DNA of 64,000 nt from Cenococcum geophilum 1.58 (taxonomy: Eukaryota > Ascomycota > Dothideomycetes > Gloniales > Gloniaceae). The notes under the pieces were generated by a model that was not told the origin of the DNA, searched no databases, and saw nothing but the letters and a program-made list of their open reading frames with translations. The DNA lies in the NCBI GenBank assembly GCA_001692895.1, contig KV748219.1, positions 744,001-808,000 of the forward strand, in the 5' to 3' direction. The position numbers and the translations under genes were made by a program. Positions 35,937-46,221 of this stretch are shown in pieces (within the stretch, counting starts at the first letter, position 1; every line of letters begins with the position of its first letter).

Positions 35937-35990
35937 AATATCCGCAATATCCGCAATATCCGTAATATCCGCAATATCTACAATATCTGC
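35937..35990. repeat. 9-bp tandem repeat AATATCCGC near the hAT 3' end
   Basis: Six units of AATATCCGC with variants AATATCCGT, AATATCTAC and AATATCTGC. It matches the repeat inside the Copia element at 28070-28103. Confidence 0.8.
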
Positions 35991-36132
35991 CAAATTCTGC
36001 CTGGTTGGGGTGGAAAAGCTCTGCATAGGCCATTTTATCCTTATCGATTGCGATATTTTATGCATTTTCTATTAGATAAAGGATATTTTATGCTCGCTTA
36101 TTCGCATTATCCAAAACCAGTCTGCTATAAAG

Positions 36133-37440
36133 GTAGTAAAAGTAGTGACTTCTTAAATAAGGTAGTAGATTAATTACTTTAATAGATAATATAACAGGTA
36201 GTGCGATTTAGGTAATTACTTAGTAAGTAGTATAATCTGGGCTTATAACTATAAACTTTGCAGTGTAGGAGAATTAAATTAACAACTTAATTATAAATCT
36301 ATGGAAATCAAGTGGTATATATATATAAGAAAGGTGCAGACAATAAGGGGTAATTAACCGAGTCAGTAACCGAGTTAGTAACTAAGTCAGTAAGCGAGTT
36401 AAGAGGTAGGTAACTGAAATGGAGACAGTTTAATATGCAGTCGAGTCAGTGTGGTACTCTGGCGGTGTGCTAGTAGTCGGTTACACAAGACCTTACTTCT
36501 CTGGCAGAACGATTGACCGCCTACGTATACAGCTTACTGATTGGTGCGCACGGAGCACTGTTCTAAGGACGTACGTATCTATGCAAGGGATAGACGATTG
36601 TATAGGAAATTATATGGACGTTTGATTAATCGATTGTATAGGCGTTCGTACGGCCGATTGTAAAACCTTCCTGGTATATTAGTGCTGCGTGTTAGTAGAG
36701 CTTTCTATATAGGGCTTTAAGTAGAGCTCTAAGTAAAGCTTTAAGTAAAGCTTCGTGCAGAGCTTTTGTAGAGCTTAAGTAGATCTCCGTGTAGGGCTTT
36801 ATATACAGCTCCGTGCATAGCTTACCCCTAAGCTCGTCTATAAAGGTCCTTATAAAGGTCCTTATAAAGCTCTTTACCTCTAAGCAGATATAGAGCTTAT
36901 AACTATATTAGGGCCCGTATAACAACGTACAGAGGGCTGTAGAGTAGATGTATAGTATACGAAGAGGGTTATTTATAAAGTTATAAAGCGATATTTACAA
37001 TATATAAAGCGGTAAAATTATTACCATATAAATAGGGCGTAAAATATTAAAGTTAGTAGCGGTTAGTTAAAGTCTTAGATCTTATTTTACGCGTATAGTT
37101 ATAAAAAATCTAACTACCCTTCTACTGCGCTACTATAAAGCTATTATATAACCAGCTACTTATAGATAACGTAGATAGTAGAATAAAGAGGCTATATTAG
37201 AGATATAGAGCTTTAATTGCGTATAGTTGTAGTATAGTTAGGGGTAGTTAATATTTTAATTAATTAATTTTGGTAAGGGAGCGCGTGTCAAGACTTTTTA
37301 TAGTATGCAAATACTTCTATACGCAAGAATATATTATAACACTGCCAATCTATGCCAATAATTTATATAATATTTATTTTTAAAATAAGTATATTTCTAT
37401 TATAATAATTTTGTCCAAAAATTACCAATATTCCAATATT
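36133..37440. repeat. AT-rich repeat block with two degenerate tandem arrays
   Basis: At about 36355-36415 a 12-bp unit CGAGTCAGTAAC repeats four to five times. At about 36690-36890 an AGCTTTAAGTAAAGCTT/AGAGCTCCGTG-like unit repeats about a dozen times. The remainder is TpA-rich with no recognisable gene. It may hold the rest of the older Copia leader and LTR, which I could not delimit. Confidence 0.55.
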
Positions 37441-37972
37441 TTATTGGCTGGATTTTCGCTTATTGAAAACCACGCTGTACCTACCTCGTGTATATATAGA
37501 GACTTGAGAGCTACATTTACAATCAAGTCGCTCGTTCAATTCCCACACTGTAAAAGCTTACATCATTCGATCTAGATGATAGTATATTCGACTGGGCCGC
37601 ACTGCACAACTAGTACAGGTTATGTATGTATTGCTTCAGGTCCTGATGAGAAATAATAATGAACAGCGATAACCTCGCGAGAGATTTCAGTCTATGCTAA
37701 TAGGTTAGCGTGTAGGTTTCGTTGATATTTGATGGAGCTTGCATTGTCTACTCAGGAGATACAAAATAGGTATAAATAAAAAAATAAAAAATAAAAAAGG
37801 ACTAATTACCTGCCAGATATTTGAATGTCCCTCGTGTAGCTTGAGGCGCAGACGGCGTCGACTGCATTAACGGCATCGGGAGTTTCCCACTCGATGCAAC
37901 CACAAATTTCGAATTATCCGTATCCTTCGTGGCTGCAACAGGCCGACAGATTAAGGCCAGTTGTTCGACCCG
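37441..37972. other. Transition zone, promoter-like relic, no gene supported
   Basis: Composition returns to normal near 37440. An inverted CCAAT box (ATTGGCTG) at about 37442, a TATATATAG at about 37491, and a leader-like stretch containing TACAATCAAGTCGCTCG precede a 25-codon ATG frame (37576-37653) that resembles nothing known. It could be the 5' end of a gene cut by the adjacent repeats. The right part is the 3' flank of the methyltransferase. Confidence 0.3.
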
Positions 37973-39435
37973 TCACGGTTCGGGTTTCAAGATTGCCGGC
38001 TTTCTGCCAAAAACCACATAGCTAAAGTACCTATTAGCGACGTATAACGCAGAGCCATTGTCGGTAGGGCCGGCTGTGAAGACTTACAAATGATAGTAAC
38101 TGTGCACCTCCCTGTTCTTTACTTCTTCTCTCACGTCCTTCAAGAAGAGCTGTACTCTTTCCGGGCTCCATTCTAGGGCCCTCGTAAACAGCATCATAGT
38201 CAATCCTTCTAGTCCTTCATCCATATTCACCATCTCAAAAAGGCCGATATTTTTCAGCCGCTTGTCTTTCGGCCATGGCCCGACAGGGAGCTTCACGATA
38301 TGTTCTTCAACGTCCACGAAGCCAGCGTCCGTCATCCATTGTTTGAGATTTCGGCATGAATGTGGAGGAGTGCCAAACTTCTCGCCGGCCGCAAAGAAAT
38401 GCTGACCCCATATCGCGATTGGGTTGTCTTCGGCCAACGTTTCATCATCAGAATGAAATTGTGGGTGCTTTTGGTGCCATTCCACCCAGCCGCCTGGCTT
38501 GACGTGTTTGAAGGTCTGGCGGATGAGGCGAGGCCAGTCACGGATCGCGCAGATGAAATTGCGATTGTGGATGAAGTCGAAGGCGTCGGGATCGAAGGTC
38601 CAGTCGCGTTCAGCGTCATCGATTTCGAAGCGGCAATTCGGAGGGACCCTGCGGCATGTTATTGGCTGGTGATGATTAAGTTTTGGACAGTGGAGCAAGC
38701 CCTACCACGTAGGTTGAATGGCGCTGAGGTCCGTGCCGACCACCTTTTGTATTTCAGTACGAGTGGCTTATTTCCTTTCTTCGAATACCTTAAGAACTAA
38801 ACACACCTGTGCTTCTGGATAGAGGTCGGCAAAATCAATGGCCCAGATACCTATTCAACATCAACTCTAGACCTTCGTTGAGTTGATTGCTATTGCCAAT
38901 TTCTAACGCACCAGTGCCCGTGCCCAAATCCAGAACTGCTTGCGGGGAAGGTCCTATAGGAGCCCAAAATAGTTTGTTATCAAGTAGAAGAGTATGCATG
39001 GCATGCTGCATGTCTAGTCTCTCGAGCTCCCTTTCGTCGTTTGGAAAGGCATACTCTATTGGCCCGAAGTCAGTGATCATATTACTTTCGGGAGCCTCCT
39101 AGAGGAACATACGCGCACTGCCGTAGGAATGATATCTTCTCCCGTTCTCAAAAATCCCTCTCGTTACCTCGGAGCAAAGGGAAGTTAGGGAACTAGACCG
39201 CCTTTACGCAGCAGCGGAGTGAATATAAGGCTACATGCATTCAGGAAGTATCACGTACGCTGATTCCGCGTAGGCCGAATCACTATCATTTGACTTATTG
39301 ATAGAGTTAATGACAAGTGTAGTTTGATAAGGCTCGACGGAGCTGTATGAGCGAACGTACGTCAGCTTCGAGCGAAGGACCGCCGAGTGGTTGCTCTTCC
39401 TGTTCTGGCTGCTCTTCATGGGTAGTGAAATCCAT
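37973..39435 (-). CDS. LaeA-like SAM-dependent methyltransferase, 8 exons
   Basis: Exons (minus order): 39361-39435, 39259-39293, 39113-39201, 38912-39055, 38807-38850, 38706-38743, 38088-38648, 37973-38021. Seven GT-AG introns of 57-67 bp restore one frame of 344 residues. The N-terminus is acidic and Ser-rich, then N-G-R-R-Y-H and F-P-N-D-E. SAM motif I V-L-D-L-G-T-G-T-G-I-W is at about residues 106-116, followed by V-G-T-D-L-S and P-P-N-C-R-F-E-I-D-D. The R-D-W-P-R-L-I and P-G-G-W-V-E segments and the C-terminal S-Y-Y-H-F-Y-V-V end are typical of the fungal TAM/LaeA-like group. The substrate is unknown: either a secondary metabolite or a regulatory target is possible. It is transcribed away from the FAD monooxygenase next door, from a shared upstream region. 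Confidence 0.88.
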
Positions 39436-39893
39436 GCTGGGTTTATTGGAAAAGCTCCTAGAGCGGAGAGTCAGGATCTAAGAAGCAGGAAGATTCGTCG
39501 GCTTTTAGCTTGTTAGACAGCCCATGATGTCCCGAGAGAGGATAGTGTCAACCCGCGTACCAGGCGTGGTCCCATGGAGCCGGGATAAGCGGGCACATGG
39601 CCTTACCCACTTTTGGAGGGGTTGGACCGGGGAAAACAATGACACATTCCTTGGTGGAGAATGGTGCGCCAATCGATGCCAAAGAAGACTGGTTTTCACT
39701 TCCGCCATGAAGAAACCTTACCTAATTTTCAGTTCTGTGCATACAAGCGCATGTAGGCGTATGCACGTCGAGCGCTCTTGTCGCTCCTTGGTAGGGAAAC
39801 AATGACAGGTACATGCAGCAACTTCTATATAAGAGTGGTGCGTCCAGGACACGTATCACTCTCCCCCCAAGGACCTTGCTGCGCCTGGACAGA
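39436..39893. promoter_or_regulatory. Shared divergent promoter region of the methyltransferase and FAD monooxygenase
   Basis: 458 bp separate the two start codons. A TATATAAG box at 39826-39833 lies about 61 bp upstream of the monooxygenase ATG. No clear TATA box is seen for the methyltransferase. No convincing binding site for a pathway regulator was recognised. Confidence 0.55.
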
Positions 39894-41322
39894 ATGAGCT
39901 CTGAATACCCTTACCACGTCCTCGTAGTCGGGGCGGGTAAGTTATGCACCGATCAACCCATTTCTCATGCTAACGCGAGCTGGAGGGATTACCGGCCTGC
40001 TTATCGCCCAGGGCCTCAAAAAAGCAAGAATAATACCCCGAATCTGATTGTCATGCCGTAAAGTTGATTCTGACCGTACATTGGCAGAATGGCATAGCAT
40101 GCACCGTCTTCGAAAGTGAGCCCTCAGCAACCCACTACAGAGCTCGCGAATGGGGAATGTCAATACAGTGGGGGATTCCCCTGCTGCGAGACTGTTTGCC
40201 CGACGACCTGTTCAACCGCCTCTACACTGCCGCAAATGATCCGTCCTTTGAACCGCCTGATCCAGGCAAGTTGCCTACCTTAAATGGGAAGACTGGCGAG
40301 TTAATGAAGGACATCCCTCTGCTACGAATGTACCGTGTCTCCAGAAGGAAGTTCAGGCTCTTGTGTGCCGAGGGTATCCAGGTCGAGTATGGCAAGATTC
40401 TGAAAGATATTACCTACGACGATACTCAATCTACCGTCACCGCTATATTTACGGATGGGTCACAGGCCACTGGCTCGTTGCTGGTTGGAGCAGATGGAGC
40501 GCAATCCGCCGTCCGCACTCACATCTTCGGACCCGAGAAGGCGAAAGCTTCTAGCGTGCCATACTCGGCCTTGAACTTAGCCGTATGCTATAACGATGCT
40601 GAGAAGGCAAAGTTTGTACGCCAATTGCATCCTATTATGGCCATGGCAATACACCCAGATGGGTACTGGTTATGGATATCTAGTTGGTCATCTACTTTCC
40701 ATGCCATTTCTATCGTTCTTTAGCAGTAACCATAATCTTCTAGTCCAAGACACGCCGGATCCTAACGACCCAGCAACGTGGATGTTTCAGCTCCAAACGA
40801 CCGGACATAAGAAGCCAGGCGAAGATGTTACATCTCTCGAAAACTTGAAGAAGAAGGCCGAAACGTTTGCTGAACCGTTCCGCTCCGCAAACCTCTGGAT
40901 CCCGGAAGGGACTAAAATCTACGAGAATAACCTGTCATATTGGATACCTGTTCCGTGGGACACACGGGGTGGGAGAATATTGATTGCGGGGGATGCTGCA
41001 CATCCTATGACATTCCGTACGTACTTCCAACAATCCTCAAGTAGCTGTTTCGAATCTCGACAATTGACCTACCTACCTAGATCGGGGGCAAGGAATGAAT
41101 CACGGTATTGCCGATGCCTCCTACCTGGCACGTAAATTGAAATCCGCCGTAGCTGGCGAGACTAGCTATGCCGAAGCCGTCGATGCATACCAGGCGGAAA
41201 TGATCGACCGTGCGGGGGACGAGGTGAGGACTTCGGTAGCGAACACAGAGATGTTACATGATTGGTCCCGCATGATGAACTCTGCTATCATGCAGCGCGG
41301 CGGACATCCTAGGGAGAAATGA
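39894..41322 (+). CDS. FAD-dependent monooxygenase (aromatic hydroxylase type), 5 exons
   Basis: Exons: 39894-39936, 39986-40023, 40088-40682, 40744-41016, 41081-41322; 396 residues. The dinucleotide motif V-V-G-A-G-I-T-G-L is completed only by the first splice (GxGxxG at residues 13-18). The G-A-D-G box has its Asp at residue 163, and G-D-A-A-H-P has its Asp at about 309; the three together define FAD_binding_3-type hydroxylases. The second intron (40024-40087) begins GC and ends AG; with it the frame reads L-K-K-N-G-I, as in relatives. No membrane segment is seen. The likely reaction is NAD(P)H-dependent hydroxylation or epoxidation of an aromatic or polyketide-like substrate. Divergent pairing with a methyltransferase suggests tailoring in a small biosynthetic cluster. 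Confidence 0.87.
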
Positions 41323-41732
41323 AAGTTGAAGGATTTAGGGGAAGGCTAAGTCGCGAGACATCTCGTGCAACGATCTTGACCTTTCTGGGCGGCCTTGTTA
41401 AGCACGAGAAGCCATGTATCTGATCCTGCGTTCGTTTAATGTGCGGGTTGCTGAGACTTAGCGAGATGCGGCTAATCTTAAAATTGTCTGATTGAACTTA
41501 TATCTCTCGTGTTCCACGCCTTGTGAGGTTCAGAAAGTTATTGCATCCACTAGGGCTCACTCATACGCCCCGATGCACATGAAATTCACTTTGGCTTTCC
41601 CACAAGACTTGCAAAGAAAGTGCTCTCTATTTTTTGGGCTAATATCCGCCCGTAGTTAGTAGCGGGCTGTCTACCCTAAGTTGCATGCTTAGCGTGGACG
41701 CTTGAAACTCGCATAACTCGTTCACACCTCCA
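41323..41732. other. Convergent intergenic region, no gene
   Basis: 410 bp between the 3' ends of the monooxygenase (+) and the repeat protein (-). No ORF with family resemblance was seen. It should hold both polyadenylation regions. Confidence 0.5.
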
Positions 41733-42677
41733 CTAGAACAAAGCAGCAAGATGAATGGCTAGCAGAATAGACCCAATTACTGCAGCTACATCGTTCCTAG
41801 CTATCCCAACCACTGCAGCGTTACCCGTAGCCTCAGCTGCAGCTACAGCAGTGAAAGTAGCTATTCCGTAGTTAATATTGAAGGAGCCTATGAGCTGCGG
41901 AAATGATTCTACTAACCACTGGTATTACTCCGGGTTGCTTTCAACGAACTGCAGCTATCCACCAACGTCGTATTTTTCTCCATGTCCGTCAACAGGATAG
42001 TTGCATTAGCAGCCTTGGCCTTCAGATCTGCAATCTCCTTTGCACTTAGATGCCTCCTCGTCTCAAGCTCGTTCAGCTTTGTTGCGTTGTTTACCAGATC
42101 CGTCAGAGCGGTAAGACGGGCCATGTCAGCGCACTGCGCTTCGAGCCGCAACTTAGCATCCACCACAGCACAGTCGGCGACTAACGTGCTATTTGCGTTC
42201 AAGGCAGTGAGCTCTGTTGTTGCGTTGCTTGCTCTCTCTTTGAGTTCAGCGACCTGGGAGGCTGAGAGGTGCATCTTCGTTTCAAGATCTTGTAGTTTCG
42301 TTGCGTTGTTGACAAGGTCCGTCAATGCGGTCAATTGACGCAAGTGAGCACATTCACGATCCAGCGTGGTGTGGTTGTGCATATGAGCGAGCCCAGTATG
42401 AGTGTGGTTTGAATGATCTTGGTGCTTCTGTTCCACAGTAACATGGTCTGTGCCTATGAGGGCGGCATATGCTGTACAAAAACAGACCGCCAGGTTGATA
42501 TCGAAAAGTAGATAAAATACATATGGAACAGATTTGATACGAAACGAACAGGACCAAAGAAGAGACAAAAAACTGAAGATCGCTAAGCAAAGAGGTCTCG
42601 GCCTGCGAGAAGCTCACGAAAATAAGTAGTATTGCTGAGGTGATTTGACGTTTAGTGAGAGAACGCAGACTTGGCAT
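41733..42677 (-). CDS. Secreted, probably GPI-anchored protein with two 63-residue coiled-coil repeats
   Basis: Proposed exons: 42521-42677, 41917-42471, 41861 excluded, 41733-41860; 279 residues. The N-terminus has a hydrophobic signal with S-Q-A as a plausible cleavage site near residue 27. A His-rich stretch follows (about 69-87). Two near-identical repeats, about 91-153 and 164-226, each contain L-T-A-L-T-D-L-V-N-N-A-T-K-L and a closing Cys. Each has several N-x-T/S sites and a heptad-like pattern. The last 18 residues are hydrophobic (A-A-V-I-G-S-I-L-L-A-I-H), fitting a GPI signal. The first intron uses a weak GTATTT donor, so residues 45-55 are uncertain. The frame at the middle exon has no ATG of its own, which is why an upstream exon is required. 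Function unknown; a wall-surface or interaction role is inferred only from architecture. Confidence 0.65.
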
Positions 42678-43241
42678 GCCTTGAACCCTATATACAGCCC
42701 ACCTTCCTAGGCATGTGTAAATATCTATTGTTGCGATACAGCATTTCGCTTGTCTTAGCTTGGCGCTGGGGATGCGATAGCAGTGGAAATTGAGCAGCTC
42801 ACTATGGATCCCAAACATTGCAAAACGCGCTAAATATATTCTGTTAGTTAGAAACTATGTGATAGTAAGTGGTACACCAGTGGAAAGGAGGGGCATAGAA
42901 GAACTAGCGACTAATAAGACGCGTGGCTTTACCATTGAGTCAAGGTGCAATTCAACGTCTTCGAATTTGCTGACGACTACCTCAGTACCATCAGTTGATT
43001 TAGAGGAGCTGGGTGAGCCTTTGCAGTCAGGTTGCTTCACGCCTCGTTTCAACTTCGACGCTGATGACGACCATGGGGTTCACTTCAAGCTCCTGCCGTT
43101 TCGCCTTGGCATGCAGGTCCCTGGTCTGTTTCATACACTGAGAAGAGTCCTCCAGCCACTACCTCAGGTACCAAAACCTAACCTGCGGCTTGTGCGCCTT
43201 GGTTTGGAATCATAACAATTGGCAGCAAAAGGTGAAGACTA
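42678..43241. other. Intergenic region, no gene supported
   Basis: A 141-codon plus-strand frame (42790-43215) begins with TTG and has no good internal ATG or family resemblance. A short minus-strand frame overlaps it. Both are treated as chance. The promoter of the repeat protein lies at the left end of this interval. Confidence 0.45.
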
Positions 43242-44339
43242 TCAACGTCTGATGAACCCCAAGCCATATCCTACAGCACCAATAATATCTTTGGCCCACC
43301 CGACCCATCCTCTAGTCTTTTGAAAAGCATTGAGCGCCCCAACCAGATTCCTGCAGAAAGCCTCGCTGTCTTCCCAATCTTCGGCATACGCCTCCCAAAT
43401 CGCCGTCCCCTGGCCCTCGGGGGAGTCTTTCGCAATAAGAGCCCACTCTCCATTCTCTTCCTGCCTTACATTTAGTTTAGGACCAATGACAAGGCTTCGA
43501 CCCAGGATTCGCGAATCAGCCGTGAAGCGTGTTGCTGCATCCACGACATCTTCCACTTTTCCTAGAGCTCCTCCGGCTAGGGCGATTCGGGCACCAGTCG
43601 TAACAATCGGGGTGTCAATGAAATACGGGCACAGCAGATTGATTCGCACACCTTGCACGAAAGAGGAAGATCGGAGGGAACGAAAGAGGCCTAAAACGGC
43701 ATGTTTGGCAGCGCCGTATTGAGGTTGGATAGGAATTGGAGCCAAGGAAGCTATGGATCCCAGTAAAAGTAGGTGTCGGTCTCTTGGGTTTATGGTAGGG
43801 TCTGAGCTAGCATTGCAATCCGTCGAGCCGGGATTTCTTGGTAGGTAGAAAAAGGCCAAATGGGTGGTATATAGAACCCCATTGAGATTAACGTCAATTA
43901 TCTTGAAGTCCGGCTTTGGTGGCTCTGCAGCATCCAGTTTACCTGGCTTTTGGAGTGGATCCTCGCCAGCAATTCCAGCGTTCGCGACGACCGTATCGAT
44001 TCCTCCATGAGGGCTGAGCCTAACTGCTTCTTTGAAGAGATTGACTTGTGATTGCCAATCTGTCACATCGCAATGCACAAAGTGCACACTGCTATTCCCT
44101 GTCTCCTTCTGCACATTTCGCACCAAACTGTCTCCTTTTTGAACATTGATGTCTCCAATGACCACAGTAGCTCCATTCGCTGCCCACTTCCGCACGAAGC
44201 CAGCACCGAAGCCGCTAGCCCCGCCCGTTATTAAGATTGTTTTGCCCTTGAGCCAGGCAGGGTCGTATGGGATAGACAGGTCGACTGGAGGGGACTGACG
44301 AATTTTGTCCACGAGAGGATACTTTGTTGACACAGCCAT
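43242..44339 (-). CDS. Short-chain dehydrogenase/reductase (classical SDR), single exon
   Basis: 365 residues. The cofactor motif T-G-G-A-S-G-F-G is at about 38-45. Next come a G-D-I segment suggesting NAD preference, then C-D-V-T-D-W, N-A-G-I-A at about 120, a catalytic Ser at about 195 and Y-G-A-A-K with Tyr 208 and Lys 212. Ser-Tyr-Lys spacing is normal for classical SDRs. The best family fit is the 15-hydroxyprostaglandin dehydrogenase-like group, which also includes fungal pathway reductases. Substrate unknown. The frame is open 21 codons further upstream, but that start would be TTG; the ATG at 44339 has a good context (AAGATGG). It may cooperate with the methyltransferase and monooxygenase 2-5 kb away, but nothing in the sequence proves this. 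Confidence 0.85.
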   Translation of the reverse strand: MAVSTKYPLVDKIRQSPPVDLSIPYDPAWLKGKTILITGGASGFGAGFVRKWAANGATVVIGDINVQKGDSLVRNVQKETGNSSVHFVHCDVTDWQSQVNLFKEAVRLSPHGGIDTVVANAGIAGEDPLQKPGKLDAAEPPKPDFKIIDVNLNGVLYTTHLAFFYLPRNPGSTDCNASSDPTINPRDRHLLLLGSIASLAPIPIQPQYGAAKHAVLGLFRSLRSSSFVQGVRINLLCPYFIDTPIVTTGARIALAGGALGKVEDVVDAATRFTADSRILGRSLVIGPKLNVRQEENGEWALIAKDSPEGQGTAIWEAYAEDWEDSEAFCRNLVGALNAFQKTRGWVGWAKDIIGAVGYGLGFIRR

Positions 44340-44870
44340 CTTCGAACAGCGATGATTCAAGAGGACGGCAATGAACCTTGCTCTACTATCGTTCAATGGC
44401 AAATTTGTGGTGTTTCGAGGTATGCTTAAATAGAAAGACGCTTCACTTTGTATTGTAGAGTGTCATGGGCGACGGTCAAATACTCCAGCTGGCGAAACGC
44501 CGAGGCACAATTTTGTGGCTGGGTCCTTTCCAGCAATCATTGCGATACATGCGTATTGCAGGCGGAATGCATCCCCACCCCTCGCAGCAGCTCCACATGA
44601 CAGAGCAAATGCATTCTGCCAGGCATTCCCCACATGTTTGGTGTTTACATGGAAAAGAAAAATGCCCGTCTTGGCAAGGCCTTGGACCCTGGCCCGCAGG
44701 TCAACCTTTCTCTTCGCCCCACCACTGCCCCTCCACAACCCTTATAGTTATTTGCCTTGTACCAATTGCTCAATTGCTGTACTTCACACCACACATCCCT
44801 AGAGCTCGCCAGGGCGTCTTGATCGTGTATCTTGACTAAATCAGCATACATTACCTGCTACCAAGTCAAC
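44340..44870. promoter_or_regulatory. Divergent intergenic region between SDR and phosphoserine phosphatase
   Basis: 531 bp between divergent start codons. Overlapping open frames on both strands (44463-44839) look like chance. No distinct regulatory motif was identified. Confidence 0.4.
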
Positions 44871-46046
44871 ATGGTCCACAATTTCAGCCGCCCATCGCCT
44901 CTAGGAGAACAAAGTATATCTATTGTCGCAACACTCTTTTACAAGTCCGATAGCCCACGACACCCCCGCCTTCACGCTGACTTTACAGCCTACAGCCCCC
45001 GTGACACTCTTCCGGAAGCCTCGTTGAGCCATCTAAAAGATGGCGCCGTTCCTTCCGAAAACATGAACGATTATCCTCTTGAGCCGCCAACGCCCGGTCC
45101 CGCCCCCCTCGATCACCTATACGGCTCGTACATATCGCAAAGTTGCCTCACCGACTTTCTCGGAACCCTCTCGAATATAATACCCGGGTTTCAGGAGCAC
45201 ACGGTCACGCATCGTAACCTTGACGGATCCAAATCTGCCCGCGTTGTAGAGGTAACCTTCTCCCTTCCCTCGCCACCACCCATAAGTCTTGACTCCCTTC
45301 GCAAAGACGATATCATATCCCGGTTCGAGCGCGAGTGGAATGTCGAGGCCGTTTTTCAACACAACTCCGTGTACCGGCGGTACAAGCGGCTTGCAGTCTT
45401 CGATATGGACTCGACGCTCATACAACAAGAAGTCATTGATGAGATTGCTCGGGAGTTGAGAGTAGAGGCACAAGTCTCTGCCATCACGGCAGCAGCTATG
45501 AATGGGGAGCTTGACTTCGAGGCTTCCCTACGAAAGCGATGTGCCCTTCTGAACGGCGTCCCTAGCACGGTGTGGGAAACGCTCAAACCTAGGATCACCA
45601 TGGACCATGGTAGCGCGGATCTTGTGAAGGCTTTGAAGAGGTTGGGCTTCAAGACGGCGGTGTTGAGTGGGGGTTTTACGCCTATGACGGGTTGGTTGGC
45701 TGGGCAGCTGGGCTTGGATTACTTCTACGCAAATCATCTGGTCGTGAGCGAAGACGGGAGGCATTTAACAGGCGAATTAACCGGCGACATTGTTCACGCA
45801 GAGAAAAAGAGGCAGCACGTTCTGGAAATTTCGGCAAAGGAGGGCATTCTGCTCGACCAGGTCCTTGTAATAGGAGACGGGGCGAATGATCTACCCATGA
45901 TGAGCGTGGCAGGGCTAGGGGTAGCATTCAATGCAAAAGCGAGAGTGCAGATGGAGGCTCCGGCCAGACTGAACACTCAGAGCTTGTTAGATGTGTTATA
46001 TTTGTTAGGCATCTCCAAAGAAGAGCAGGGCGTGTTGCTGAGGTAG
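44871..46046 (+). CDS. SER2: Phosphoserine phosphatase
   Basis: 391 residues, no intron. HAD-family motifs are all present: F-D-M-D-S-T-L with the nucleophile Asp at 178, L-S-G-G-F-T-P at about 265-271, and G-D-G-A-N-D-L-P at about 335-342. It would dephosphorylate O-phosphoserine, the last step of serine synthesis, in the cytosol. The N-terminal 150 residues contain an ACT-like part and make it longer than yeast Ser2, as in other filamentous fungi. The frame continues 13 codons upstream, but only from TTG. The ATG at 44871 sits in a CAACATGG context. The C-terminal half has high similarity to SerB of bacteria, so the function is well supported. Confidence 0.92.
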   Translation: MVHNFSRPSPLGEQSISIVATLFYKSDSPRHPRLHADFTAYSPRDTLPEASLSHLKDGAVPSENMNDYPLEPPTPGPAPLDHLYGSYISQSCLTDFLGTLSNIIPGFQEHTVTHRNLDGSKSARVVEVTFSLPSPPPISLDSLRKDDIISRFEREWNVEAVFQHNSVYRRYKRLAVFDMDSTLIQQEVIDEIARELRVEAQVSAITAAAMNGELDFEASLRKRCALLNGVPSTVWETLKPRITMDHGSADLVKALKRLGFKTAVLSGGFTPMTGWLAGQLGLDYFYANHLVVSEDGRHLTGELTGDIVHAEKKRQHVLEISAKEGILLDQVLVIGDGANDLPMMSVAGLGVAFNAKARVQMEAPARLNTQSLLDVLYLLGISKEEQGVLLR

Positions 46047-46221
46047 AACCTCTGAACGGGAGTAATGCTGGCGAACCGGTGAGATACCCTAATCACAGAG
46101 ATGTTTTCATTGAGTGATATAAAATAATCAGATCGACGCTTAAAGTTTCAACATAAGACGTCGGGGAGAATTCAGAGCTTGCACGTTTATTATGCCCTTA
46201 TCACAGCCACACATCCCCAAC

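Larger units (their letters stand above)
33644..36132 (+). mobile_element. hAT DNA transposon with TIRs and 8-bp target duplication (element 33652-36124)
   Basis: The left end reads CAGGCTGGTTTTGGATAA at 33652. The reverse complement of the right end, at 36124, reads CAGACTGGTTTTGGATAA. CTATAAAG flanks both sides (33644-33651 and 36125-36132). An 8-bp duplication and CAG-starting TIRs fit hAT. The plus strand between about 33830 and 35850 encodes a degraded hAT transposase. It has a G-Y-I-L-N-L-A-type segment near 34685 and a C-terminal dimerisation block near 35640-35800, with I-P-A-I-S-N then E-R-V-F-L-G-G-R-R-T-V. TAA/TAG codons interrupt it, so this copy is inactive. Confidence 0.93.

Noticed and set aside
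37576..37653. 25-residue ORF after a TATA-like and leader-like stretch
   Set aside because: Too short, with no homologous features; at most the 5' end of a lost gene.
42790..43215. 141-codon plus-strand ORF
   Set aside because: It begins with TTG, has no useful internal ATG, no introns that improve it and no recognisable family.
44463..44839. Overlapping ORFs of 91-124 codons between SDR and phosphatase
   Set aside because: They overlap on opposite strands in a divergent promoter region and resemble no family.
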